From Rhizobiaceae bacterium MnEN-MB40S (GTDB lineage Bacteria; Pseudomonadota; Alphaproteobacteria; Rhizobiales; Rhizobiaceae): a stretch of 64,000 nucleotides of DNA. This document shows, one piece after another, positions 47,333-56,071 of the stretch. Both the position numbers and the translations under genes were made by a program. The notes beneath the pieces were generated by a model, which worked only from the letters and a program-made list of their open reading frames with translations, did no database searches and was not told the origin of the DNA. How positions within the stretch are numbered: position 1 is the stretch's first letter; each line of letters opens with the position of its first letter. The stretch spans positions 124,001 through 188,000 of the forward strand of contig BRLC01000002.1 in assembly GCA_024343425.1 (NCBI GenBank), given 5' to 3'.

Positions 47333-48607
47333 ATGAAGATTTTCATCGCATCCATCGGCACCCGCGGCGACGTCCAACCCTATGTGGCTCTCGGCAAGGG
47401 GTTGCAGGCGGCCGGTCACGCCGTAACGCTGGCGACCTGCGAGCGCTTTCGCGGCTTTGTCGAAGGACACGGCCTCAATTACGGCTATGTCAATGACGAG
47501 ATCATGCAGCTCATCGACAGCGATCTCGGCAAGGAATTGATGGAGGACACCAACGGCGTCCTGCGCGTGGTCGCCACCAATTTCCGCCTTATGCGCAAGG
47601 TGGGACCGATGCAGGAACGCCTTCTCGACGACACATGGAAAGCTGCGCTCAAGGCAGACCCCGATCTGATCCTGTTCCATCCCAAGGCGATCCTGGGGCC
47701 GGCCATGTCGGAAAAACTCGGCATACCGGCCGTTCTGGCGAGCCCCATTCCGTTCATCGTGCCCACGGGAGACTACCCCTGCGTCGGATTTCCCGCATTG
47801 CCTCTGGGCCGGGCCTACAACCGGCTCACCTACGGGCTCGTCAATTTCTTCATGAGGCTGATCGCCGGCCGCTACGTCAAAAAATGGAGAATGAAGAGCG
47901 GAACACCCGCGAAACGGCGTAATCTGGACCTTCTGCGCGATCCGGAGGGACACATAGCGCCGGCCCTCTTCGCGTACTCCAACCATGTCATTCCAAGGCC
48001 TTCGGACTGGCCCGACAATGTCATGGCGACCGGTTACTGGTTTCTCGACACGCAAGAGGCATGGCAACCGCCCGCAGACCTGCTGGGCTTTCTCGCTGCC
48101 GGCGAAGCGCCGATCTATATCGGCTTCGGCTCCATGGCCGGGCGCAGCCCGGCGCGCAAGGCCCGTATGGTCGTCGACGCTCTGATCAAAAGCGGGCATC
48201 GCGGCATTCTGGCCCGCGGCTGGGGCGGGATGGAGGCGACCGATCTGCCGGACACCATCATGGCGATCGACGAAGCGCCGCATGACTGGCTGTTTCCGCG
48301 CATGGCGGCCGTCGTCCATCATGGCGGCGCCGGTACGACGGCGGCGGGCTTGCGCGCCGGAAAACCGACATTGATATGCCCCTTCTTCGCCGATCAGCCG
48401 TTCTGGGGCCGCGAGGTCAACAGGATTGGCGCCGGGCCAGAGCCGATCTGGCAAAAGAAGATGACCGTGGACCGGCTGACGTCCGCATTCGATCGACTCG
48501 TCAATGATCAGGCGATGAGAAAAAGGGCGGAGGAGATCGGCGCCAAGATCCGCTCAGAAGACGGGATTGGAAACGCTGTGAGGTTCATAGAGAATTTGAA
48601 ACGCTGA
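47333..48607 (+). CDS. GT1/GT28-type glycosyltransferase (sterol/antibiotic glucosyltransferase-like)
   Basis: 424 aa, GT-B fold. The N-terminal FIASIGTRGDVQPYVALGKGL is the hallmark of sterol 3-beta-glucosyltransferase and glycopeptide GTs, and the donor site is VVHHGGAGTTAAGLRAGKP. No membrane helix or signal. Predicted to transfer a sugar to a lipid or small hydrophobic acceptor. Convergent with the transporter-thioesterase gene (11-bp gap). Confidence 0.9.
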   Translation: MKIFIASIGTRGDVQPYVALGKGLQAAGHAVTLATCERFRGFVEGHGLNYGYVNDEIMQLIDSDLGKELMEDTNGVLRVVATNFRLMRKVGPMQERLLDDTWKAALKADPDLILFHPKAILGPAMSEKLGIPAVLASPIPFIVPTGDYPCVGFPALPLGRAYNRLTYGLVNFFMRLIAGRYVKKWRMKSGTPAKRRNLDLLRDPEGHIAPALFAYSNHVIPRPSDWPDNVMATGYWFLDTQEAWQPPADLLGFLAAGEAPIYIGFGSMAGRSPARKARMVVDALIKSGHRGILARGWGGMEATDLPDTIMAIDEAPHDWLFPRMAAVVHHGGAGTTAAGLRAGKPTLICPFFADQPFWGREVNRIGAGPEPIWQKKMTVDRLTSAFDRLVNDQAMRKRAEEIGAKIRSEDGIGNAVRFIENLKR

Positions 48608-48618
48608 CGGAGCCGCCC

Positions 48619-50373
48619 CTACACATGCGGCGTGAAAGCGACCACCACGTCGGATGGAATATCCGTCAGGCTGTAATTGTCGGTCGTTACGAACATCAGG
48701 GACTGCTCGCCCTCACCCAGAAGTTCGCGTGCGCTGTTGAAGAGCTGGTGTTCGAGTTTCACGAACTTTCGATTGTAGGTCTTGATCCGCAACCGGACAA
48801 TGATCTCCTCGAATTCGCGGGCTTCGCGAATGAACTTGTGATTGAAGCTTCGCGTCAGGATATAGAACGGCGTCTGTTTGAGATCGAAATTCGGCATGCA
48901 GCGGCGGAAGAAGAGCTCTCGCGCCTTGCCGACCCATGACACGTAGTTCGCGAAATAGACATTACCGACGGAATTCGTGTCGGAATAGGTCGCCGTCAGC
49001 CTGATCTCGAACCACTTGCCGTCAAACCTCCCGTCGGGATCGAACGCCGGGAGAATGTCGCGAGGCTGCAGGATAACCTGTTCCTTATGCGAACCTTCCA
49101 TCATTTCCATGGCGTCCAGCTTTGGCGCGGACACGATCTCCTCGCCATTTTCCGATAGCGCGCGGCGCCTTTCGATGAACAGTGGCGACAGCGCTATCAG
49201 ACCGGCGACCGTCATCAGCAAAGGAATATCATTGAGATATCCGGAACTCATGACCAGCAGCGACGCAAGGCCCGCGAACAGGGTCGTCGTGGTGATTTCA
49301 GTCCTTTTCGATCCGTCCCAAAGATCACGCAGCAATATAGCGCTATAGGGTACGAAAAGTGTCGCGTAGACGATCATGAAATATTCCAGGTGACCGCCAA
49401 CCGACCAGACCAGGACGGCAGCGCCCGAGGCCAGAACGAAGGCGGGCAGCGTCGATTTCAGCAGAGCCTGCGGCATCATGCGCAGCAATGGGTTGTCGTT
49501 GGCGTTGACAACCGTCGGCAGGAACCATGAAAGCGCGGACTGGGCGCTGTCGAAGGTCGCCAGAAGGCAAAGCAGAACCCAGACGCAATAGAGGAACAGG
49601 GGCAAGCCGCCGCCCTGTGACAGAGCCTGCGTGATGGCCGACTGCGCATGGACGAAACCGTCCCGACCAATGAACCCTCCGGCTTCCAGCCCGCCCGTCA
49701 CCTGCAAGGCGAGCGCGCCATTGAGCATGAGCAGACAGAAAAAGATGACGCCGCCAAATGCGAAACTCCGCGCGACAGGCACGTTGCGCTTCTGCATTTC
49801 GACGGCCCGTTGCCACTGCTGTATGTCATAGGCCGGCCCGAGGAGAAGGCCGACAATCATCGGAAACAGCAGGCCTGCAAAGAAGGGCAGATCGCCCGCC
49901 TGGGTTGCCGAAGCGATGGCCGGCCCGTTTGCGACAAGCACGACTGCGGCGGCGACCGCTGCAGCCAGATAGACGGCGTGCAGCTTGACGAGACGACCTA
50001 TCCCCGCCAGTTCGCCGGTGAAAACACCGATTGCAAGAATGGAAAGCGCCATGAAGACCGCAGGAGTGGAGGCAAGCGGCACAAGAAAGTAGGAAATCAG
50101 GGCAAAGAGGGTCAGCGCGACAGCGGCGATCTGATACAGCGAAAACAAGCCTGCGTGGCGAGCAAACGCGCTTTCGATCCAGGTCTTGAGAGACGCATTT
50201 CGGCTACTTCGACCTGCAATCCATCCAAAGACAACAAGACTCAACGCGTTGGGTATGGCGAAGCTGAGCAGGCCCGTCCAACCATACAGAAAGGTAAAAT
50301 GTACGGAAAAAAATAGTCCCAGCCCCCACATCCAGGACAAGGCTACAGACGCACCCCATACAACACTATTCAT
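48619..50373 (-). CDS. membrane transporter-like protein fused to a hotdog thioesterase
   Basis: 584 aa. Residues 1 to about 410 contain about 11-12 hydrophobic helices with a loose resemblance to sodium/solute symporters (ALSWMWGLGLFFS, LLGPAYDIQQWQRAVEM, TFDSAQSALSWFLPT). Residues about 430-584 are a 4HBT hotdog domain closest in pattern to enediyne-PKS thioesterases: TATYSDTNSVGNVYFANYV, KARELFF, TRSFNHKFIREA. The strong hydrophobic/soluble junction has no internal start signal, and the reading frame is continuous. Acidic Asp at YSDTN fits the usual catalytic position. An acyl-thioester release-and-export function is inference. Confidence 0.78.
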   Translation of the reverse strand: MNSVVWGASVALSWMWGLGLFFSVHFTFLYGWTGLLSFAIPNALSLVVFGWIAGRSSRNASLKTWIESAFARHAGLFSLYQIAAVALTLFALISYFLVPLASTPAVFMALSILAIGVFTGELAGIGRLVKLHAVYLAAAVAAAVVLVANGPAIASATQAGDLPFFAGLLFPMIVGLLLGPAYDIQQWQRAVEMQKRNVPVARSFAFGGVIFFCLLMLNGALALQVTGGLEAGGFIGRDGFVHAQSAITQALSQGGGLPLFLYCVWVLLCLLATFDSAQSALSWFLPTVVNANDNPLLRMMPQALLKSTLPAFVLASGAAVLVWSVGGHLEYFMIVYATLFVPYSAILLRDLWDGSKRTEITTTTLFAGLASLLVMSSGYLNDIPLLMTVAGLIALSPLFIERRRALSENGEEIVSAPKLDAMEMMEGSHKEQVILQPRDILPAFDPDGRFDGKWFEIRLTATYSDTNSVGNVYFANYVSWVGKARELFFRRCMPNFDLKQTPFYILTRSFNHKFIREAREFEEIIVRLRIKTYNRKFVKLEHQLFNSARELLGEGEQSLMFVTTDNYSLTDIPSDVVVAFTPHV

Positions 50374-50429
50374 TCGATACGAGCCTCAATACGATACGCC
50401 CTATGGCATATTCCTCTGACCTCCCCTTT

Positions 50430-50580
50430 CGAATTAATTACACTGAAGGATTGTATTTGTACAATTTATTATTTGTATAAATATTCTAATATAAGTATAT
50501 TCTAGTTTTATTACTTGTTGCCTTAAATATAATTCAAACTAAAATATAATTTTGTTAAAATACAAACAACAATTGGCGCA
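50430..50580. promoter_or_regulatory. very AT-rich upstream region
   Basis: About 150 bp with far higher A+T than the surroundings, just upstream of the transporter-thioesterase gene. It includes the palindrome TTGTACAA (50457-50464) and several TATAAT-like boxes. Probably its promoter region, possibly silenced by a nucleoid protein. Confidence 0.5.
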
Positions 50581-50622
50581 TTTAAGCGGCCTCAGGTGAG
50601 CCTTGACGTATACTCTACCGCA

Positions 50623-50985
50623 TTAGTCGCCGAACTCGGGATTGTAAATGAGCCCGATGGCGTTGCCCCAGGGGTCCAGCACCGACGCCGTAACGATCTC
50701 GCCTCCGACATTCGTGGGTTCTTCGTGGATCGTCGCGCCCAACTCAAGAAAACGCGCGACCTCCGCCTCGATGTTCTCGACGCCCCAATAGGTCATGACA
50801 TTGTCTGATCTGGCTTTGTTTCGGGAATCCGGCAAAAGACCGAGCTCGTACCCGCCGACGTTGAATCCGACATAGAATGGTTCATCAAAGTACGGCTGGG
50901 TCTCGAAAGCGTCCGCAAACCATTTCTTCGCGGCGGCGATGTCATCGACTTTGTAAATACAGGTTCTCAGACCAAGTGCGGGCAT
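50623..50985 (-). CDS. VOC/glyoxalase-family protein carrying an in-frame repeat insertion
   Basis: 120 aa single VOC module: LRTCIYKVDDIAAAKKWFADAF, YELGLLPD, YWGVENIEAEVARFLELGA and VLDPWGNAIGLI are typical. Between YELGLLPD and NVMTYWG, residues 52-60 are PDSRNKARSD, encoded by the 18-bp-core repeat also found three times near 59900. The insertion keeps the frame and falls in a loop, so the protein may still fold. Lies 77 bp downstream of the TetR gene, possibly in one operon. Confidence 0.85.
   Translation of the reverse strand: MPALGLRTCIYKVDDIAAAKKWFADAFETQPYFDEPFYVGFNVGGYELGLLPDSRNKARSDNVMTYWGVENIEAEVARFLELGATIHEEPTNVGGEIVTASVLDPWGNAIGLIYNPEFGD
50808..50830 (-). repeat. dispersed repeat, copy inside the VOC gene
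   Basis: Contains ATTCCCGAAACAAAGCC (minus strand), identical to three copies at 59901-59988. Here it is translated as DSRNKAR within the VOC coding sequence without disrupting the frame. Confidence 0.9.
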
Positions 50986-51061
50986 GGGTTGACCTTTTCC
51001 AAAACAGTACCAAGGAATATATTCCTATATGCGCGTCATGGCAACAGTCTGAGGAAATTTG

Positions 51062-51685
51062 TCAATCCTTCAGCGGGAAAAGGTGATCCACCATGTCGTC
51101 GATCAACTCATCCGCGTCGAGCGCCGGCAAGGTCTCGACATAGACCGGATCTGTCAGCACCGAGGCGGCGCCGACGACGCTGACGATCATGTTCAGATAC
51201 ACGAATTCGACCGGTCTGTCCGGATTCCTGCTCTGGCCCTGGGCGCCCAGTATGGCGCGGGAACTGTGGATATAGAAGGCCGCCAGCACTTCCTTGACGT
51301 TGCGCCCCGCCGTGCGGCTGACGTCCGGATTGCGAATGACTTCGCTCAACGCCCTGTTGTCGACATGCCAGCGCATGCAGGCGCGCGCCATTGCGCGCAG
51401 TCGGTGGGCCGGATTGTCGCCAGCCAGATATCCGGCGTCGACAGTCGTCGTCAGCATGTCCTCGTAGGCCTCTTCCATGATCGCGGACAGCAGATCGGCC
51501 TTGTTCTTGAAGTGACGGGTCGGCGCCGAATGGGATACGTCGAGATCCCGGGCAAGAGCGCGCAGGCTGAGGGCGGCGACCCCTTCGCGGCCGATCACGT
51601 CGACGGCGGCGGCGATCAGCTCATCACGCAGATTGCCGTGATGATAGGTATCGTCGTCGTTCAGTACGTCATAAGCTACGGACAT
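51062..51685 (-). CDS. TetR/AcrR-family transcriptional regulator
   Basis: 207 aa. N-terminal HTH (ALSLRALARDLDVSHSAPTRHF) is typical of TetR; the C-terminal helices contain VYLNMIVSVVGAASVL. Start taken as ATG 51685; GTG 51697 upstream is possible. The region upstream has two dyads (51800-51823 and 51833-51844). Likely autoregulated and possibly controlling the VOC gene; ligand unknown. Confidence 0.9.
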   Translation of the reverse strand: MSVAYDVLNDDDTYHHGNLRDELIAAAVDVIGREGVAALSLRALARDLDVSHSAPTRHFKNKADLLSAIMEEAYEDMLTTTVDAGYLAGDNPAHRLRAMARACMRWHVDNRALSEVIRNPDVSRTAGRNVKEVLAAFYIHSSRAILGAQGQSRNPDRPVEFVYLNMIVSVVGAASVLTDPVYVETLPALDADELIDDMVDHLFPLKD

Positions 51686-51799
51686 ACGGTCATTCACTCA
51701 GTTAATGTGGATACTGACAACATGCTATGCCAGCCTGGCGAGGGCAAGCTTTTGTCGAACACATACCGTGTGCTGTGGAAAACATTCCGTTATGTGACA

Positions 51800-51823
51800 T
51801 GTGAAACTTTAAACTATTTCACA
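51800..51823. promoter_or_regulatory. inverted repeat upstream of TetR
   Basis: TGTGAAA / TTTCACA arms with a 10-nt spacer, about 115 bp upstream of the TetR start. Fits a dimeric regulator site; which regulator is unknown. Confidence 0.4.
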
Positions 51824-51832
51824 GAACACCAA

Positions 51833-51844
51833 GACAATATTGTC
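51833..51844. promoter_or_regulatory. 12-bp perfect palindrome
   Basis: GACAATATTGTC in the TetR-lipoprotein gap. The length and symmetry are compatible with a TetR operator, but no second copy was seen in this window. Confidence 0.35.
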
Positions 51845-51953
51845 GAATATGGCCGCCGATCATTGATTGACCGGCAATAATCGGGATGTGGAAACACAGT
51901 GACAATCGAAGACAACGTCAAAAGCCGTCAACATTGTTTTGCTGACTCTGGCG

Positions 51954-52397
51954 TCAAACTCCCTTTTTCGCGTCCCGCTGCGCCTTATCACGTTTCGCCT
52001 GCTTCTGCGCTTCCTTGTAGGCTTCTTCCTCACGGCGAATTTCGTCTTGCGACAGGCACTTCTTCTCGATAGCGACCTTGGTGATCGCATCATAGTTTCC
52101 CTTGTAGCTGGCGAGTTCGGCTTCCCTGTCCTTGCCTGCGGCCAGCAGGAAAAGCGCCGGCCAGAAAAGCACGACGCCCACGCCTACGGCGACCGCGTCG
52201 CCTCCGGCCTTGTCGGCCTGCTGCTTGGTGATGACCCGAACATTTTCGACGATCGTCCGACGCTCCGACAGGAGTTGATCGCACGTATAGTCCTTGTAGA
52301 TGGCTGGCGATACGTAAGTTCCGTCGATCTGGCTGGGCCGCGCAGCACAGCCGCTCACAATCGCCAGGCACAGGCCCGACACGATCATCCTGTTCAC
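51954..52397 (-). CDS. putative lipoprotein, charged C-terminus
   Basis: 147 aa. The N-terminal signal ends at a lipobox (CLAIVSGCAA), so it is probably lipidated at Cys17. A hydrophobic Gly/Val-rich segment lies near residue 70-85 (AVAVGVGVVLFWPALFLL), and the last about 35 residues are Lys/Glu/Arg-rich (REEEAYKEAQKQAKRDKAQR). I do not recognise a specific family. No partner gene is evident. Confidence 0.75.
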   Translation of the reverse strand: MNRMIVSGLCLAIVSGCAARPSQIDGTYVSPAIYKDYTCDQLLSERRTIVENVRVITKQQADKAGGDAVAVGVGVVLFWPALFLLAAGKDREAELASYKGNYDAITKVAIEKKCLSQDEIRREEEAYKEAQKQAKRDKAQRDAKKGV

Positions 52398-52539
52398 AAT
52401 ACATCCCCCGAAACAACCAAAAGTATGTCTATACTTGCGATTAACCGATGAAGATGCTGTGCGTCACCCTTCCCTGTACATAAGTAACATGATTTTATTT
52501 CTCATGTTGCTTACGGGTCACACCGGGATACCCAGCAAA

Positions 52540-53976
52540 TCAGGATGGCAACATGATCTTTGCGGTCAACCCGCCGCCTTCATTGTTTGCAAGCGTCAGC
52601 GCGCCCCCATGGGCCTGGACGGAAGAACGGGCGATCGCCAGTCCCAGACCGATGCCGCCGGTTTCCTCGCTGCGGGACGTCTCCAGCCTGACGAAGGGCT
52701 CGAAGATGTCGTTGAGGCGTTCTTCCGGAATGCCCGGCCCACTGTCGGTCACGGTTATTTCGACGCCGTCGGGTCTCGGCGCGAAGCCGACCTGCGCCTC
52801 CTTGCCGTATCGCACAGCGTTGTCGATCAGGTTGCGAAGGGCGCGCCGGATGGCGATCGGACGACATGACACGATGGTCCGCGGAACGTCTTCCGGAACC
52901 TGAAGGCTGACCGGCTGCCCCATGTCCTGGTAATCGGCGACGATGGCGTCCAGAAATTCCGACAGATTGACCCGGCCAAGCGTTTCACGCTGCGCTTCGT
53001 CGCGCGCAAAGGAGAGCGTCGCCTCGACCATGCGCTGCATTTCGTCCAGCGTGGCGATCATCTTGTCGCGGTTCTCCTCGTCGTCGATGAATTCAGCGCG
53101 GATGCGCAGCGAAGTTATCGGCGTTCTGAGATCGTGGCTGATCGCCGCCAGCATCGCGGTGCGGTCGGCAATAAAACGGGTCAACCGCTCCTGCATGACG
53201 TTGAATGCGTGAATGGCGCTGCGCACCTCGGGCGGTCCGGCTTCCTTCAGTTCCTGCGGATCATCGCCCCGACCGAGCGCGTCCGCGGCCTCGGCCAGTC
53301 GCCGCAACGGCTTGGTCAGACGGCGCACCGTGAATGCGATGACGAGAATGACGCCGACCGCCATCAGGCCGGCCGCCAGCATTGTCCTGAGCAAAGACCC
53401 GCGCGGCATGCTGAGATCGGCCGCCATGTTCAGCCAGTTTCCGTCGTCGAGCTGGATCGACATGGCGAAGACAAGCGGGACATTGCGCGAATATCGTGGA
53501 GGCGGCGGCCTGACGTTCCGTTCGCCCGGCTCGGCCCTGTCCTTTCTGTCTTCGCGTTTCTCACGGCGATCGCGATGCGGATTGTAACCCGGAATCTCCA
53601 TGTCGCGGCCGGCGTCCGTCCGGATCTGTCGCGTCGAACCGAGCTGCCTTTGAAGGTTCCGCAGGATGCGTTCGTTGACACGCTCGTCTCCACTCTTCTG
53701 CAACAGCGGTTCATCCGATATCCAGTAGTAGAGCAAGGGACTGGATGCGGCGTTGCGGATCTGCTCATGAAGCTGCGGGGGAGACTCGTCCAGCAATTCG
53801 ACCAGGGCCGCGGTGCGCGAAACAACGGTTCCGGCGGCCAACTCCATCAGCGCGAGGCGGCGTTCATCCGTAAACAGCCAGAGCGCGAAGGCCTGGGATA
53901 TGACAATGGCTGCAAGCGTCAGCGAGATAAGCTGGGCAGCGAGACTTGGGGGCCACAGCCCGAACCGCCGTCTCAT
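52540..53976 (-). CDS. EnvZ-like sensor histidine kinase
   Basis: 478 aa. One N-terminal helix (about 14-36), a periplasmic domain of about 165 residues with an unusual charged, Pro-rich stretch (DRREKREDRKDRAEPGERN), a second helix (about 203-222), HAMP, HisKA with His281 in SHDLRTP, and HATPase with RNLIDNAVRYG, DSGPGIP and GGIGLGLAI. Overlaps the response-regulator stop by 4 bp (ATGA), so it is translationally coupled. Beside a secreted EF-hand protein it may sense divalent cation or envelope state (inference). Confidence 0.92.
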   Translation of the reverse strand: MRRRFGLWPPSLAAQLISLTLAAIVISQAFALWLFTDERRLALMELAAGTVVSRTAALVELLDESPPQLHEQIRNAASSPLLYYWISDEPLLQKSGDERVNERILRNLQRQLGSTRQIRTDAGRDMEIPGYNPHRDRREKREDRKDRAEPGERNVRPPPPRYSRNVPLVFAMSIQLDDGNWLNMAADLSMPRGSLLRTMLAAGLMAVGVILVIAFTVRRLTKPLRRLAEAADALGRGDDPQELKEAGPPEVRSAIHAFNVMQERLTRFIADRTAMLAAISHDLRTPITSLRIRAEFIDDEENRDKMIATLDEMQRMVEATLSFARDEAQRETLGRVNLSEFLDAIVADYQDMGQPVSLQVPEDVPRTIVSCRPIAIRRALRNLIDNAVRYGKEAQVGFAPRPDGVEITVTDSGPGIPEERLNDIFEPFVRLETSRSEETGGIGLGLAIARSSVQAHGGALTLANNEGGGLTAKIMLPS

Positions 53977-54701
53977 CCGTCCGGCTCCGCGACATCGGCC
54001 GTAAAAGAGTAGCCGCCGCCCCAGACCGTCTTTATGAGGACCGGGTTCTTCGGATCCTTTTCGATCTTGCGCCTCAGCCGGCTGACCTGATTGTCGATCG
54101 AACGGTCGAACATGTTGGCTGCGCGTCCGGTCGTCAAATCAAGCAGTTGGTCGCGCGACAGAACCATCCGCGGACGTTTCAGGAACGCCACAAGCAACTG
54201 GAACTCACCGGTCGACAGCGGCGTGATGACGTCGTCTTCGCCGATCAGATGCCGTTGCGCCATGTCCAGGACCCAGTCGCCGAAGCCGAGCTTCTCGCTG
54301 GAAACCGGATCACGCTCCTTCGGCGCCAGGCTCGCCCGGCGCAGCACCGCCTTGATGCGCGCCAGCAATTCGCGGGGATTGAATGGTTTGGTGACATAGT
54401 CGTCAGCGCCGATCTCAAGCCCGACGACCCTGTCCGTGTCCTCGGCCATTGCCGTCAGCAGGATGACGGGCGTTGCATCGCTTTCGACAAGGTGGCGGCA
54501 CAGCGACAGGCCATCCTCACCCGGCATCATGATGTCCAACACGACGAGGTCTATCGCCGCCGCCTTCATGACCTTGCGCGCCTGCGCCGCGCTGTCGGCT
54601 GTGCTGGCGCGCATGCCGCTTCTTGTCAGATAGCGGGCGAGAGACTCACGGATGTCGCGATGGTCGTCGACGACCAGTATATGAGGGGCCATGTCGCTCA
54701 T
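53973..54701 (-). CDS. OmpR/PhoB-family response regulator
   Basis: 242 aa. Receiver with VVDDHRDI, phosphoacceptor Asp56 (VVLDIMMPGEDG) and KPF; C-terminal winged helix with RAANMFDRSIDNQVSRLRRKIE. Complete active site. Upstream of it, in the shared gap with the EF-hand gene, lies a 10-bp-spaced TGTAAC/TGTATC direct repeat of the kind OmpR-type dimers bind. Confidence 0.93.
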   Translation of the reverse strand: MSDMAPHILVVDDHRDIRESLARYLTRSGMRASTADSAAQARKVMKAAAIDLVVLDIMMPGEDGLSLCRHLVESDATPVILLTAMAEDTDRVVGLEIGADDYVTKPFNPRELLARIKAVLRRASLAPKERDPVSSEKLGFGDWVLDMAQRHLIGEDDVITPLSTGEFQLLVAFLKRPRMVLSRDQLLDLTTGRAANMFDRSIDNQVSRLRRKIEKDPKNPVLIKTVWGGGYSFTADVAEPDG

Positions 54702-54768
54702 TCGGGCTGCCTGTCGTTGAATGTCCGGGCCTGTCTATTCCGGTTTTGCGCCGGACGCGAAGGAAAGT

Positions 54769-54784
54769 TGTAACAAGATGTATC
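54769..54784. promoter_or_regulatory. direct-repeat candidate site for the OmpR-type regulator
   Basis: TGTAAC at 54769 and TGTATC at 54779, spaced 10 bp, in the divergent gap between the response regulator and the EF-hand gene. One-turn direct repeats are the usual OmpR-family target, so this could drive both transcription units. Confidence 0.4.
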
Positions 54785-54898
54785 ACTGCGCCGATGTGCG
54801 ACAAAGCCTGACACTAAAGCCGGTTTGCCAACGTATTTCTGCGACAAGTCCATCCTAGATCCTGGGCTATCGCAGCAACAACCGAAAGGACAGTAGCG

Positions 54899-56020
54899 AT
54901 GAAGCCTATCGGAAAGACAGTCATAGCACTGATGGCCACCACATTCCTGAGCGCAAGCGTATTGCCAGCGCTCGCTTCGCCCGGCGAACGCGGTCACGGC
55001 GGACATGGATGGAGCCAGGGCTTTGGCGGCAAGTGGAAGCAATTCTCCGGCCGAAAGGCCTTGAAGGAATTCGACGTGGACGGCAATGGCGTCGTGAGCC
55101 AGGCCGATGTCGACGCTGTCATGGCGGAGAAATTCGAAGCCATGGCGGGCGACGACGGAACAGTCGACCTGGAGCAGTTCAAGGTCTACTGGAGCGAACA
55201 GGCCAGGCCGCGCATGGTCAGGGGCTTTCAGCGTCTCGACCGCGATGGCGACGGCCAGATCACCCGGGAAGAGTTCGACAGCGTTTCGAACGCCATGTTC
55301 ACGTTGCTTGACCGCGACGGCAATGGCGAACTGACGCGTCCGGCGCCGGGAGAAGGCCCCCGCGCGGACAACCGTCCGGAACGACCAGGACCGGGCGGCG
55401 AAGGCAAACCCGAGCGCGGCGAACACGGTGGACCCGACCAGAAGATGGGCATGCGCGGAGATCACGACAGCAAGCGCCCGGGCGGCCCCCGTGGCCACGA
55501 CGGACCTGGCAAGCGTTTCGGTCACGGCGGACCAGGTGGTCATGGTGGACCAGGTGGCCCCGGCGGACATGGCCGGATGGGCGGTCAGCTGGCCATGATG
55601 GAAATCATGGAGCGCTTCGACGTCAACGGCGACGGCAAGATCACCCGCGCCGAGTTCGACGAGGTGCGGACCGCAACCTTCGACGAGGCGGCCGGCCCCG
55701 GCGGCTCTGTCGATCTGGAAGCGTTCGCCGGCGTATGGTCGACAATGACCGATCGCATGATGGTCAAGGCGTTTCAGCAGATGGACGTCGACGGCAATCT
55801 TGAAGTGACGGCTGAGGAATTCAGCGCGCCAACGAAAGATATCGTCAAGCGTTTCGACCGCAACGGCGACGGCGTTCTGACCAAGGCCGACCGAAAGGCC
55901 GGAATGGACCGCAAGGGCCACGGGCCCGGCAAGGGCGGCATGCACCACAAGGGTCACGGACCGGAAAAGGCCGGTATGGAGCGCAAAGGACCTCCGAAAC
56001 CTGACAACGAAGACATCTGA
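54899..56020 (+). CDS. secreted EF-hand protein
   Basis: 373 aa with a signal peptide (IALMATTFLSASVLPALA). Six EF-hand loops can be read: about residues 59 (DVDGNGVVSQAD), 114 (DRDGDGQITREE), 138 (DRDGNGELTRPA), 241 (DVNGDGKITRAE), 296 (DVDGNLEVTAEE, weaker) and 320 (DRNGDGVLTKAD). A Gly/Pro/His/Arg-rich segment (about 150-235) separates the two triplets, and a similar Lys/His/Gly tail follows. Predicted periplasmic or extracellular calcium buffer or sensor. Divergent from a two-component system. Confidence 0.88.
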   Translation: MKPIGKTVIALMATTFLSASVLPALASPGERGHGGHGWSQGFGGKWKQFSGRKALKEFDVDGNGVVSQADVDAVMAEKFEAMAGDDGTVDLEQFKVYWSEQARPRMVRGFQRLDRDGDGQITREEFDSVSNAMFTLLDRDGNGELTRPAPGEGPRADNRPERPGPGGEGKPERGEHGGPDQKMGMRGDHDSKRPGGPRGHDGPGKRFGHGGPGGHGGPGGPGGHGRMGGQLAMMEIMERFDVNGDGKITRAEFDEVRTATFDEAAGPGGSVDLEAFAGVWSTMTDRMMVKAFQQMDVDGNLEVTAEEFSAPTKDIVKRFDRNGDGVLTKADRKAGMDRKGHGPGKGGMHHKGHGPEKAGMERKGPPKPDNEDI

Positions 56021-56031
56021 TCATGGCCCGA

Positions 56032-56058
56032 AACGCCGCCGAAAGGCGGCGTTTCCTT
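56032..56058 (+). terminator. terminator after the EF-hand gene
   Basis: Stem AACGCCGCC / GGCGGCGTT with a GAAA loop, then TCCTTTTCC. Intrinsic-terminator-like, 11 bp past the stop; also could serve the convergent SDR gene. Confidence 0.75.
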
Positions 56059-56071
56059 TTCCTAAGACGCG

